A stretch of 64,000 nt of DNA from DATBJG01 sp963790545. GTDB taxonomy: Bacteria; Acidobacteriota; Vicinamibacteria; Vicinamibacterales; JAMQPK01. Position numbers and translations under genes: made by a program. The notes below the pieces were generated by a model, which worked only from the letters and a program-made list of their open reading frames with translations, was not told where the DNA came from and searched no databases. Shown here one piece after another: positions 26,798 through 34,611 of this stretch (position 1 is the first letter of the stretch; each line of letters starts with the position of its first letter). The stretch is taken from positions 124,001 through 188,000 of the forward strand of contig CAWBPA010000006.1 of NCBI GenBank assembly GCA_963790545.1, written 5' to 3'.

Positions 26798-27133
26798 TCA
26801 GGACGTGTGTTTCTTTGCCCGCTGCCTGCGCGCAAATTTCTTCCGACGCTCGGCACGGCTCTGTATGAATCGGGCGCGGGGATCTTTGTGCTGACCGCCC
26901 GGCCGCCAGTCGGGTCCTCGCACGTCGGACGCTTTGCGACGCTGCCGGGTCTCTGCCTGAGCCGCGTCGGGCGAATCCCAGATTCTGCCTCGCGCGAACC
27001 ATTTCATTTCCGCGCTCGGGTTCGCACGTCGGATTTGTACCAGCGTCGGCAACAGGTCCGCTTGCTGATGCGCCCGAAAAGCGGTTGGCTGTCCGTCGAT
27101 CAGAATCGTCCAATAGGTGAATCGGGGCGGCAT
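26798..27133 (-). CDS. Small basic protein of unknown function
   Basis: 111 residues, starting ATG 27133 (MPPRFTYWTILIDGQPTAFRA). The N-terminal 55 residues look like a compact alpha/beta unit. The C-terminal half is strongly basic and arginine-rich (RGPDWRPGGQHKDPRARF, then RAERRKKFARRQRAKK), suggesting RNA or DNA contact. I believe similar uncharacterised proteins occur in other acidobacteria, but this is from memory. It precedes the Dabb gene on the same strand with a 37-base gap. Confidence 0.6.
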   Translation of the reverse strand: MPPRFTYWTILIDGQPTAFRAHQQADLLPTLVQIRRANPSAEMKWFARGRIWDSPDAAQAETRQRRKASDVRGPDWRPGGQHKDPRARFIQSRAERRKKFARRQRAKKHTS

Positions 27134-27281
27134 GGATCGGCTCTAGGGTCTTGGCTCTCGCGATTATTCCTCAGCTCCACGACACACCGCAAAGTACTAG
27201 GAGGATGGCAGCCAAATGTCCCGTTTCGGAACGAGACGATTGCTTCGTGGGCAATTGCAGGACACATAGCTGCAACCGGGT

Positions 27282-27343
27282 GCCGAGAACCGAGCGCCCA
27301 CAGCCGAGAACGAGCGCTGAAAGCCGAAATCCGAGAGCCGAGT
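27282..27343. repeat. Heptamer ladder (CCGA-type)
   Basis: CCGA recurs with 7-base spacing at 27283, 27290 and 27304, and after a one-base slip at 27324, 27331 and 27338; degenerate units fill the rest. It lies 10 bases before the start of the secreted protein at 27353. Confidence 0.7.
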
Positions 27344-27352
27344 CTGATATGC

Positions 27353-28204
27353 TTGAGCACCTCCGTGCGAATCCTCGTCATCTTCCTTGCGGTTGCGTCT
27401 CTCGCGCTGAATCAGGCGCTCACCTTGGAAGACGTCCTCAGCAACGCCGAAGCCTATGTGACGAGGTTCGAAGAGGCCTTTTCGACCCTCGTGGCCGAAG
27501 AGCGATATACACAGCAATACACCCCTCTGGGATCCACCGGGCCAGGACGACGGCCCGATATACATCAGCGAATCCTGAAGTCTGATTTTCTGCTGGTGCG
27601 CTCGGAGCGCTCGGATACCTGGGTACCTTTTCGCGATGTCTTCGAGGCCGACGGCCGGCCGTTGCGAGAACGCGAGGATCGGCTCATGAAGCTCTTTGTC
27701 GAGGCGTCGGAAGACGCGTATCAGCAGGCTCAACGCATTTCGAATGAGAGCACGCGGTACAACATTGGTCCCGTCACGCGCACTGTCAACGTGCCAACCC
27801 TGCCGCTCAAGTTCCTGACCACAGCGAATGCCAAGCGGTCGATGTTTCAAAAGGCTGGCGAGTTGCGACTCGAAGGCGTTCCCGTCTGGGAAATCCGACT
27901 GGCGGAAATAACGGTTCCCACGCTGATTCGAACGTCCAACGACATGAGCCTGCCCGCCGAGGGAACCTTCTGGATTGAACCAGAAACCGGTGCGGTGCTG
28001 AAAGCGCAGCTCAGGCTGCGTACCCGCGAGCTGCGATCGGAAATCACCGTCACCTATGACACGTTCGAAAATCTGGACGTTCGGGTCCCCGGCGAGCTCA
28101 AGGAAAAATATCAGGGCCCGGGATTCGAGCTTGAAGGAACAGCGACGTACGGCCGCCTGCGCCGGTTCCGCGTGACGACTGAAGAAGTGATCCAGAAAAA
28201 CTGA
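27353..28204 (+). CDS. Secreted protein of unknown function
   Basis: About 283 residues from TTG 27353 (GTG 27365 is an alternative). A signal-peptide-like helix, VRILVIFLAVASLALNQAL, is followed by a mostly beta, charged sequence (NAEAYVTRFEEAFSTLVAEERY, then FWIEPETGAVLKAQLRLRT). The late part, with alternating strands and a P-E-T-G turn, resembles LolA/outer-membrane lipoprotein-sorting folds, but this is only an impression. A longer frame extends upstream to 26735 but covers the antisense of other genes and a repeat ladder, so it was trimmed. Confidence 0.65.
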   Translation: MSTSVRILVIFLAVASLALNQALTLEDVLSNAEAYVTRFEEAFSTLVAEERYTQQYTPLGSTGPGRRPDIHQRILKSDFLLVRSERSDTWVPFRDVFEADGRPLREREDRLMKLFVEASEDAYQQAQRISNESTRYNIGPVTRTVNVPTLPLKFLTTANAKRSMFQKAGELRLEGVPVWEIRLAEITVPTLIRTSNDMSLPAEGTFWIEPETGAVLKAQLRLRTRELRSEITVTYDTFENLDVRVPGELKEKYQGPGFELEGTATYGRLRRFRVTTEEVIQKN

Positions 28205-28206
28205 AT

Positions 28207-28282
28207 CCGTTTTCTGTTCTCCGTTTTCCGTTTTCCGCGTGTGCAACACGGATAACGGATAACGGAAAACTGATAACGAACT
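28207..28282. terminator. Inverted heptamer ladder between convergent genes
   Basis: Left units CCGTTTT, CTGTTCT, CCGTTTT, CCGTTTT, CCGCGTG; right units ACGGATA, ACGGATA, ACGGAAA, ACTGATA, ACGAACT. The right half is the approximate reverse complement of the left, so the RNA can fold into a long stem with a CGTG-TGCAA-CACG tip. It fills the 80-base gap between two convergent genes and probably acts as a bidirectional terminator. Confidence 0.7.
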
Positions 28283-28284
28283 CG

Positions 28285-29706
28285 TCAGTGTCCCCGCTCG
28301 AGCCGCTTCAACTTTTCAACCAGCGTCGTCCGTTTCAAGCTGAGAAGCTTGGCTGCCCGCCCCTTGTTCCCGGCGCTCTTTTCGAGCGCTCGATAGATCA
28401 ACTCCCGCTCGATGTTGCCAACGTAGGCGTCGAGATCGAAGCCGTCCCCCGGGAGCGTGACCTCCTGCGACACAGGCATTTCTGAAGCACTCTGAATTTC
28501 CGTCGGTAAATCGCTCGCCTCGATCTGCGTGCGCCCGCCGCTCAGGGCGACAGCGCGCTCGATGGCGTTCTCGAGCTGACGCACGTTGCCGGGCCAGTGG
28601 TACGCCATGAGACGACGCATCGCCTGCTGCGACACCGACATCGTCGGTCGCGCTTCCGGAGTCGGGGGGCGCGATTCCACCGTGCCTTGCCGCTGTGCCG
28701 CAAAGCGCTGCAGGAAGTGCTGAACGAGCAGCGGAATGTCTTCTTTGCGGTTGCGCAACGGCGGAAGCTGGATCGGGATTACGTTCAATCGATAGTACAG
28801 ATCTTCGCGGAACTCACCCTGCTGAACCATCTTGGCGAGATCGCTGTTGGTCGCGGCGATCACCCGCACGTCGACTTTCACCGAATGCGAATCGCCAATG
28901 CGCTCGAACTCGCGTTCCTGAAGGACACGCAATAACTTCATCTGCAGTCCCGGACTCATCGTGCCCACTTCATCGAGGAACAAGGTGCCACGGTTGGCTT
29001 GTTCCAGCCGCCCCTGTCGAGTGCCAACGGCTCCCGTGAACGCTCCGCGCACGTGGCCGAACAGTTCCGCTTCGAGCAAGGTCTCGGGGATCGCGCTGCA
29101 GTTCAACGCCACGAAACGCTGCGCCCGCCGCGGACTGTTGTGGTGAATGGCGCGCGCGACGACTTCTTTCCCGGTACCCGTCTCACCCGAAATGAGGATG
29201 GTGCTCGATGTCGCGGCTACGGTCTCGAGCAGCTGGAACAGGTCGCGCATTGCGCGGCTCCGCCCCACGATCCCCTCGAAGCGATACCGCTCCTCCAGCT
29301 GCGATCGCAGGTAGGCGTTCTCCGACCGCAGCCGGCGCTGCTCGAGCGCAGCATTGAGGGCGTGCATGAGCTCATCGAACTGGAAGGGCTTGGTGACGAA
29401 GTCGGTAGCCCCCCGCTTGATAGCCTCCACGGCATCGCGGACCGTGCCGTAACCGGTGACGACGAGACCAATGATGTCGGGATATCGTTGAATGGCGGCC
29501 TCGATGACGTGGGTGCCATCGACTCCAGGCAGCCGGAGGTCGGTGATGACGATGTCATACGCAAATTCTGCGAGCTGTTCGAGGGCACGCTCGCCGGACT
29601 CGGCCTGATCGACCTGAAACCCCTGCTCGGCGAGCCGCTCCGCGACCGCCACACGCAGCGGTTCCTCATCCTCAACGATTAGCAGATGTACCGTCTTCTC
29701 AGTCAT
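28285..29706 (-). CDS. Sigma-54-dependent response regulator (NtrC/AtoC family)
   Basis: 473 residues. The receiver domain (about 5-120) has the phosphoacceptor region DIVITDLRLPG, T in VVTGYG and K in VTKPF. The AAA+ domain has Walker A GETGTGKE near 173, an intact GAFTGA near 217, Walker B GTLFLDEVG and FREDLYYRLNV. The C-terminal Fis HTH reads NKGRAAKLLSLKRTTLVEKLKRL. All catalytic parts are intact, in contrast to the protein at 23469. It is divergent from the HTH gene at 29896, and a sigma-54 promoter lies at 30812. Confidence 0.93.
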   Translation of the reverse strand: MTEKTVHLLIVEDEEPLRVAVAERLAEQGFQVDQAESGERALEQLAEFAYDIVITDLRLPGVDGTHVIEAAIQRYPDIIGLVVTGYGTVRDAVEAIKRGATDFVTKPFQFDELMHALNAALEQRRLRSENAYLRSQLEERYRFEGIVGRSRAMRDLFQLLETVAATSSTILISGETGTGKEVVARAIHHNSPRRAQRFVALNCSAIPETLLEAELFGHVRGAFTGAVGTRQGRLEQANRGTLFLDEVGTMSPGLQMKLLRVLQEREFERIGDSHSVKVDVRVIAATNSDLAKMVQQGEFREDLYYRLNVIPIQLPPLRNRKEDIPLLVQHFLQRFAAQRQGTVESRPPTPEARPTMSVSQQAMRRLMAYHWPGNVRQLENAIERAVALSGGRTQIEASDLPTEIQSASEMPVSQEVTLPGDGFDLDAYVGNIERELIYRALEKSAGNKGRAAKLLSLKRTTLVEKLKRLERGH

Positions 29707-29762
29707 TTAGCGAGCGTCAGTATTTTGACGTCTGAATGATCCCCGCGTCAAGCGCCCACAAG

Positions 29763-29778
29763 TGGCGCAAACGCTGCC
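29763..29778 (+). promoter_or_regulatory. Weak sigma-54 promoter candidate before the small HTH gene
   Basis: TGGCGC...CTGCC has GG (29764-29765) and GC (29776-29777) twelve bases apart, as sigma-54 requires, but the -12 box has CTGC instead of TTGC. It lies 118 bases before GTG 29896. Confidence 0.3.
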
Positions 29779-29895
29779 CGAATGGTCGCACGGGGCCTGC
29801 CGCGAAAAAAAACTTGCCGGAGTCAAGAAGAAAATTGAATTACTCCTAACGGACGGTACAGCGTGTGCCGATATGTGTCTTCGGAGGAGGTACCA

Positions 29896-30105
29896 GTGGA
29901 CCGACAGACACTTTCCATCATGAAGGCGTGCGAGTTGGTGGGTGTGAGCCGTCGCACAATCTACAACTGGATCGCCAGCGGCAAGGTTGAGTACGTGCGG
30001 ACGGCGGGCGGATCCGTGCGGATCTTTGCGGATACGCTGTGGCGCTCGCCGAACGATTCGGCGCGTGCCCGCGGCGCGGCTGTAGCGACCGCGTCTACGC
30101 GGTAG
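29896..30105 (+). CDS. Small MerR/excisionase-type HTH protein
   Basis: 69 residues. GTG 29896 is chosen because GGAGGAGG (29883-29890) lies five bases before it. The domain runs MKACELVGVSRRTIYNWIASGKVEYVRTAGGSVRIF, a winged helix of the excisionase/MerR N-terminal type with the wing GG..R. No effector domain follows. It lies between the response regulator and the histidine-box protein at 30121 and may be a co-regulator of this cluster. Confidence 0.8.
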   Translation: MDRQTLSIMKACELVGVSRRTIYNWIASGKVEYVRTAGGSVRIFADTLWRSPNDSARARGAAVATASTR

Positions 30106-30120
30106 ACGCCTGGGGTTAAG

Positions 30121-30369
30121 ATGAATCGACTTGCACTTGCCGTCGACGAACTCCAGGAGAGGCGCGCGATGGATGAACCTGTGGAGCTTCGGCTCCTCTT
30201 CCATCGACTGAACAATCAGCTCGGCATCATTCTCGCGCACGCCGAGCTGATGGAAGCCAAGGCGGGCGATGAAACCAGCCGCGCCCGCGCATCCCAGGTT
30301 GTCACAAGCGTCCTCGAGGCCCTGGGGACTGCAAAAGAGATCCGTCTGCAACTGGGCAACGGGCACTGA
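30121..30369 (+). CDS. Stand-alone histidine-kinase dimerisation/phosphoacceptor-like helix pair
   Basis: 82 residues, predicted almost entirely helical. FHRLNNQLGIILAHAELME (about residues 28-46) resembles the H-box of HisKA domains (H-x-L-N-N), followed by a second helix (RARASQVVTSVLEALGTAKEIR). No ATP-binding domain follows. It could be a phosphotransfer or kinase-modulating module serving the neighbouring response regulator. ATG 30169 is an alternative start. It is 15 bases after the HTH gene. Confidence 0.6.
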   Translation: MNRLALAVDELQERRAMDEPVELRLLFHRLNNQLGIILAHAELMEAKAGDETSRARASQVVTSVLEALGTAKEIRLQLGNGH

Positions 30370-30403
30370 ACCCGCGCTCGCGGGTGTCAACGCCCGGCTA
30401 GTG

Positions 30404-30438
30404 TTCGGCTCTCGGATCTGGGTTTTCGGCTCTCGCCC
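30404..30438. repeat. Heptamer ladder (TTCGGCT-type)
   Basis: Five 7-bp units in strict phase: TTCGGCT, CTCGGAT, CTGGGTT, TTCGGCT, CTCGCCC. It lies just after the small histidine-box gene. Confidence 0.75.
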
Positions 30439-30811
30439 AGATCCGGGCGCCGGGATTGCGTCTCGCCTCCCGAGCAGATTCCCACGCCTCATCATTTCCG
30501 TTTCCGGTACATCGTTCTCAAGATCGCAGCTTCTGCCTGGCTCGGGTGTTCCATTGCTGGAAGAAACAGCCTTCTCGGTGGCAGTTGTGTTCCGAAATGT
30601 AACGTGCCGCACACAATAACGTAATCGCAGATGCCAATATTGTGACAACGATTTGTGTAATCTGTCAAAATACTGGCGGAATTACCGTTCCTTCGCCGGC
30701 CCATCCAATCGTCCAATTCGGGCCTGCACGGCCCCGTAACCCACTTTCCAGCAGGATGTTAACGAGACGCGTGTTCCGCTTTCGAACGCATAAGTGTGAA
30801 CGCGTCCGATT

Positions 30812-30828
30812 TTGGTACCGGCATTGCT
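30812..30828 (+). promoter_or_regulatory. Sigma-54 promoter of the FliA-like sigma factor gene
   Basis: TTGGTACCGGCATTGCT matches the -24/-12 consensus TGGCAC-N5-TTGCW at all but one position. GG (30814-30815) and GC (30826-30827) have the required spacing. It lies 63 bases before ATG 30891. The response regulator at 28285 is the obvious candidate activator. Confidence 0.7.
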
Positions 30829-30890
30829 CTTAAGCGCGCATCGCCCGTCGGAAAGCACGGGATTGGCAGAGAGACAAAAGGAGCTTTTGA

Positions 30891-31829
30891 ATGCGCGCCC
30901 ACGCTATGCCCGCCAGCCAGAGTCGCCGAGTCGTTGCCGGTCTTCCCTTCGTGGAAGCACTCGCCCGTCGAATGGCGGCCACCATGCCGCACTCGATCGA
31001 CGTGGGGGATCTTGTACAGGATGGGGTCATCGGCTTGATTGACGCGGCGCATCGGTTCGACGAGGCCCGCGGCATCAAGTTCGAAACGTTTGCTGAGCGC
31101 CGCATCCGCGGTGCAATGATTGATGCCCTGCGGCGCGACGCGTGGCCGCGCGGCGTGCGCCGGGTGCGTCGCGAGCTCGAGGCCGCACGCGAACAGCTCC
31201 GTCGCGAGCTGGGGTACGAGCCGTCGCTGGCAGATCTTGCCGCACGCGTCGGGTCGGACGAAAAACGACTGGGCCGCACGATCGTTCGCATCAACACCAT
31301 CGAATCCACCTCGCCCCTCGCAACCGGTGACAACATCGATGAAGCGTGCCTGCCGCCGGCCCTGGTGCCGTCCGAGCCGGACCAGCCGGATCGGGCGTTC
31401 GAGAAATCCGAAGTGCGCGAGCGCGTCCGTGCCGCCATCGCCGGTCTTCCGCCGCGTGAGCGCCGGGTCATCGCGCTCTACTACTACGGCGAAGTGACGA
31501 TGAAGCAGATTGGCGCCGAGATTGGCGTCAACGAATCGCGAGTCTCCCAGCTGCACGCGCGCGCGATTCGGCGGCTGCGCCAGGCGCTGTCGCCCGACAT
31601 GGTGCCCGCCGACGCGATGAAGGCCATTCGCAGCGCGGTGCTGACCTTCCAACAAAAACCGAAGATGCTCAAGGCCCAGATGCCGGCCAAGCCCGAGGCG
31701 GCGACGGCCGTCGTCGTGCCGTACTCGCGGAACCAACGCGCCGCGGTTGCGTCGAACAATCGAGTTGGTGGACGCCCACGGCCTCAAGTGGCCGCGCGGG
31801 CCCGTCAAAAGGTCGCGATCGGACGATAA
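30891..31829 (+). CDS. RNA polymerase sigma factor of the FliA/WhiG (sigma-28) type with basic C-terminal tail
   Basis: 312 residues. AGGAG lies 8 bases before the ATG. Region 2 (IDVGDLVQDGVIGLIDAAHRFD, KFETFAERRIRGAMIDALRR), region 3 (LRRELGYEPSLADLAARVG) and region 4 (LPPRERRVIALYYYGEVTMKQIGAEIGVNESRVSQLHARAI) match FliA. Beyond region 4 an unusual tail of about 75 residues is rich in K, R and P. No flagellar gene is in the window, so the regulon is unknown. The upstream sigma-54 promoter makes this a sigma-54-to-sigma-28 relay. Confidence 0.88.
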   Translation: MRAHAMPASQSRRVVAGLPFVEALARRMAATMPHSIDVGDLVQDGVIGLIDAAHRFDEARGIKFETFAERRIRGAMIDALRRDAWPRGVRRVRRELEAAREQLRRELGYEPSLADLAARVGSDEKRLGRTIVRINTIESTSPLATGDNIDEACLPPALVPSEPDQPDRAFEKSEVRERVRAAIAGLPPRERRVIALYYYGEVTMKQIGAEIGVNESRVSQLHARAIRRLRQALSPDMVPADAMKAIRSAVLTFQQKPKMLKAQMPAKPEAATAVVVPYSRNQRAAVASNNRVGGRPRPQVAARARQKVAIGR

Positions 31830-31900
31830 GAGTCCAGAAGTTGTAGGGCGCACGCTTTAGCGCGCGCGACAGAATCCTCGTCTGAAGTGGTCACGAGGGC

Positions 31901-31941
31901 AGAGGGCCGGACTGAGCCGCATGAGCTCAGTCTGGCCTTCT
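31901..31941. terminator. Strong bidirectional hairpin between convergent genes
   Basis: AGAGGGCCGGACTGAGC (31901-31917) pairs with GCTCAGTCTGGCCTTCT (31925-31941); the only mismatches are two G-U-type pairs. It lies between the sigma factor gene and the convergent kinase gene. Confidence 0.75.
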
Positions 31942-31946
31942 GTATT

Positions 31947-33419
31947 TCAGGCCAGCACTTCGCGTACGGTCCGAAGAAGATCCCCGAGTCGGAACGGTTT
32001 AGCCAGCCAGCGACAGCGCCCCTCTTCCAGAAACTTTTCCGCTTCGGTGCCGGCCACGTCACCGGTGACGAAAATGACCCTCCGGGCAAGATCCGGCATC
32101 GTTTGTTGAAGCGTGCGAAAGAACGCCATGCCGTCCACACGCGGCATTTTCAGATCACAGACAATGAGGTCGTACTGCCGCATCCGGACGCGTCGCAATC
32201 CTTCCTCGCCGTCTCCCGCACGATCGACGATGAGCCCCGCGTCGGTCAACGCTTCGGTTACTGCCGCCGCAAGTGCCGGCTCGTCTTCGAGAACCAGGAC
32301 GACGGAGCCTGCGAGCGCCGCGAGGGCCGCCATGGCCGCAGGCGGCTTCGGTGCCTGCAGTGGTGTGCCGCTGATGGGTAGTTCTACGAAGAACGATGCT
32401 CCGGTGCCGGGACTGGAGGAGAGCCGAATCTGTCCACCATGCTCGTGCACGATGGCGTAAGCCACCGTCAGCCCGAGACCGGTTCCTTTCCCAACCTCTT
32501 TGGTCGTGAAGAACGGATCGAAAATCTTTGGCTGCAAATCCTCGGCAATCCCCGGCCCATCGTCATTGACTTCGAGCACGACCGCTTCGCGTTCCGGCTC
32601 GAACCACGTGCGGACGAGCAGTGAGCCGCGACCGTTGGAGGCAAGCATGGCCTGTTCGGCGTTGATGATGAGATTGAGCATCACCTGTTGAAGTTGATGC
32701 GGGTCTGCAAACACTTGCGGCAGTCCGGCCGCAAGTGCGTTGATGACGCTGATGTTCATGACCCGCTGCTCGTATGAGCGCAGCGTAAGGGTCTGACGCA
32801 CGACGTAATTGAGGTCCACCATCGAGCGCGTGGAGCGACGTTTGCGGGCGAATGTCAGAAGATTGCGCACGATACGCGCGGCGCGCTCGGACTCGCTCAG
32901 GATCGTTTCGAGTCCACGTCGGGTCGAAGCTTCGACCTGGCGCTGTGAGAGTCGCTCGGCCCACGTCAGGATGGTCGCGAGCGGGTTGTTCAGCTCGTGG
33001 GCCACACCGGAAATCGTCTGTCCCAGGGCCGCAAGTTTTTCGGCCTGCAAGAGCTGAAGGTGCAGGTCCCGCGTCTGGTCCTCGAGCTTTTTGCGTTCGC
33101 TGACATCGCGGACGAGCGCCTCGATTCGCATCGTGCCGTCCGGCGCCGGGCCCTCGGCGTGCGCCGTCACCTCGACCCAGACATTGGTTCCGTCGACGCG
33201 TTTCAGGCGGAGAAGATAATCGGTGAGCGCCGCGTCGTTGGCCAGACGCGCGAGGAACGCGGAACGCGCCTGCGGATCGCCAAAGCGCTCGGCATCGAAC
33301 GGCCGCACCTGATCTTCAGGTGCTTCGGGCGAGTACCCGAAAATCAGTTTGAGGTGAGGATTGGCGGCCAGAGTGGCACCCGGGTCGCCCAGCGACCCGA
33401 TGTAGATGCCCTCGTGCAC
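31947..33419 (-). CDS. Hybrid histidine kinase: PAS, HisKA, HATPase, receiver
   Basis: At least 490 residues. The PAS domain (to about 105) ends in VRDVSERKKLE. HisKA carries the phosphoacceptor in GVAHELNNPLATI. HATPase_c has NLIINAEQAM, DDGPGI and GKGTGLGLTVAYAIV. A C-terminal receiver domain holds the acceptor aspartate in DLIVCDLKMPRVDG. GTG 33419 cuts the first PAS helix (ARLFEAV lies upstream in frame), and no ATG/GTG/TTG occurs further up before a stop at 33546. A CTG at 33473 or another indel must be considered. It follows the PCYCGC gene on the same strand. Confidence 0.85.
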   Translation of the reverse strand: MHEGIYIGSLGDPGATLAANPHLKLIFGYSPEAPEDQVRPFDAERFGDPQARSAFLARLANDAALTDYLLRLKRVDGTNVWVEVTAHAEGPAPDGTMRIEALVRDVSERKKLEDQTRDLHLQLLQAEKLAALGQTISGVAHELNNPLATILTWAERLSQRQVEASTRRGLETILSESERAARIVRNLLTFARKRRSTRSMVDLNYVVRQTLTLRSYEQRVMNISVINALAAGLPQVFADPHQLQQVMLNLIINAEQAMLASNGRGSLLVRTWFEPEREAVVLEVNDDGPGIAEDLQPKIFDPFFTTKEVGKGTGLGLTVAYAIVHEHGGQIRLSSSPGTGASFFVELPISGTPLQAPKPPAAMAALAALAGSVVLVLEDEPALAAAVTEALTDAGLIVDRAGDGEEGLRRVRMRQYDLIVCDLKMPRVDGMAFFRTLQQTMPDLARRVIFVTGDVAGTEAEKFLEEGRCRWLAKPFRLGDLLRTVREVLA

Positions 33420-33504
33420 CGCTTCGAACAGACGCGCAAATGCTTCGGCCCGTCCTTCGCGGGCAACGGTCAGCTTGGTTGTCGCGGCGGCCTCCTCGAA
33501 AGGC

Positions 33505-34164
33505 TTACTGGGTTCCCTTGTTCGGCATCGGCATTGGTGTAGGCGTCATCGACGCCGACATCGGCCGATACTTGTTCTCGATCGCGGTGCGAATCTGCGT
33601 AACCGTGGCGCCCGACGCGTGCATGCGGCTGGCGTCGTTCGCCACGTCGATGCACACCTGGCAACTGACACCGTGCGGTTCCCACGACGTCACGCGCCCT
33701 TCCGCGTCGCGCGACTGAACGAAGCAATCGTCGCTTCCCGTGTGCCCTCGAGTCTCGCAGCCGCAAAAGCACGGGACGTACTGCGCCACGTCGGGGTACT
33801 TGGCGGCAAAGTAGTGGGCGCTGCGAACCTGATCGGCAGGACGGGCTGGAGAAAACTCACCAAAATCAATCTCCGGCATTGGAGCGTCTGCGGGCGGTCT
33901 CGGCTTGGGCGGTGCAGTCGGAACAGGCTGCTGAACCGGTGCGGTCGATGACTGGGCCCCGGCGGCGGCCTGATCTGCGGCCGTTGCCGGTGAAGATGTC
34001 GTGGCTGTCGAAGCTGTAGACGGGGACGGTGAACTCGGTCGCAGGAATAGATAGGCGCCGCCTGCGATGACCGCGACCACGGCTATCGCGAAGAGGATGT
34101 TGCTGCCCCCGGACGGCTTCTGCTCTTTGGACGACGGTTTTGGGGATGATTTTTGATTAGTCAT
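33505..34164 (-). CDS. PCYCGC-motif protein, membrane-anchored
   Basis: 219 residues. A lysine/serine-rich start leads into one membrane helix (ILFAIAVVAVIAGGAYLFL, about 23-42), then a P/A/T-rich linker (45-95) and a C-terminal domain with the family motif read here as PCFCGCE near residue 130, plus a second pair of cysteines in VSCQVC. The conserved cysteines suggest metal or haem binding, but the function of the family is unknown to me. It belongs to the minus-strand run copA-cupredoxin-PCYCGC-kinase. Confidence 0.8.
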   Translation of the reverse strand: MTNQKSSPKPSSKEQKPSGGSNILFAIAVVAVIAGGAYLFLRPSSPSPSTASTATTSSPATAADQAAAGAQSSTAPVQQPVPTAPPKPRPPADAPMPEIDFGEFSPARPADQVRSAHYFAAKYPDVAQYVPCFCGCETRGHTGSDDCFVQSRDAEGRVTSWEPHGVSCQVCIDVANDASRMHASGATVTQIRTAIENKYRPMSASMTPTPMPMPNKGTQ

Positions 34165-34198
34165 AGCTCATGCCAGTGCGCTTATTGAACCAGCTCAA

Positions 34199-34576
34199 TT
34201 AATCAGTAACGACAAGTGTACCTCGCAGCATATTCATTCCGCAGACAAAAGTGAACTCACCGTTCCGGTTGGGCACGAGCTCCACGATCGTGGTTTGAAA
34301 AGCCGGCAAATCGCGACGGACACCGAAGTCAGGAAAGACGACGACGTCGGAGCACGCCGCTGTTTCCTGGCGGTTGAAGCGAAGTCGCAGTGGCTGACCC
34401 CGTCTGGCCTGGACGACAGCCGGCGAATAGCCGCCCTGAACCAGAATATCCACTTCCTGCGCGCCCGAGGCACCAGCCCGGGCCGACACGGGCTTGCGGG
34501 GGCCGAAAAAGAACAGCAGGATGCCGGTCACCAGCGCCAGGCCCACGACGGTCACGACGATCTGACTCAGATCCAT
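34199..34576 (-). CDS. Membrane-anchored cupredoxin-like protein
   Basis: 125 residues. An N-terminal helix (IVVTVVGLALVTGILLFFF) anchors a small Greek-key domain with VQGGYSPAVVQARRGQPLRLRF, a Cys in ETAACSDVV and the C-terminal ligand loop FVCGMNMLRG. Cys and Met residues there could form a copper site of the EfeO/Cupredoxin_1 type. It lies immediately downstream of copA and probably receives or buffers copper on the outer face of the membrane. Confidence 0.8.
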   Translation of the reverse strand: MDLSQIVVTVVGLALVTGILLFFFGPRKPVSARAGASGAQEVDILVQGGYSPAVVQARRGQPLRLRFNRQETAACSDVVVFPDFGVRRDLPAFQTTIVELVPNRNGEFTFVCGMNMLRGTLVVTD

Positions 34577-34584
34577 GAATCGAC

Positions 34585-34611
34585 CCGAACGATCCGAACG
34601 ACTCGAACGAT
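34585..34611. repeat. Nonamer ladder (CCGAACGAT x3)
   Basis: CCGAACGAT, CCGAACGAC and TCGAACGAT follow each other without a gap between the copA stop and the cupredoxin start. The ladder occupies the position expected for the cupredoxin ribosome binding site. Confidence 0.75.

Larger units (their letters stand above)
30370..30890. other. 521-base gap with repeat ladder and sigma-54 promoter
   Basis: It contains a heptamer ladder at 30404, an AT-richer segment around 30610-30690, and a sigma-54 promoter at 30812. Open frames inside have no domain, so I see no gene. Confidence 0.6.

Noticed and set aside
30641..30669. Perfect TTGACA on the minus strand suggesting a promoter
   Set aside because: The matching -10 (CACAAT at 18 bases) is weak and no minus-strand gene begins downstream before the plus-strand small genes.
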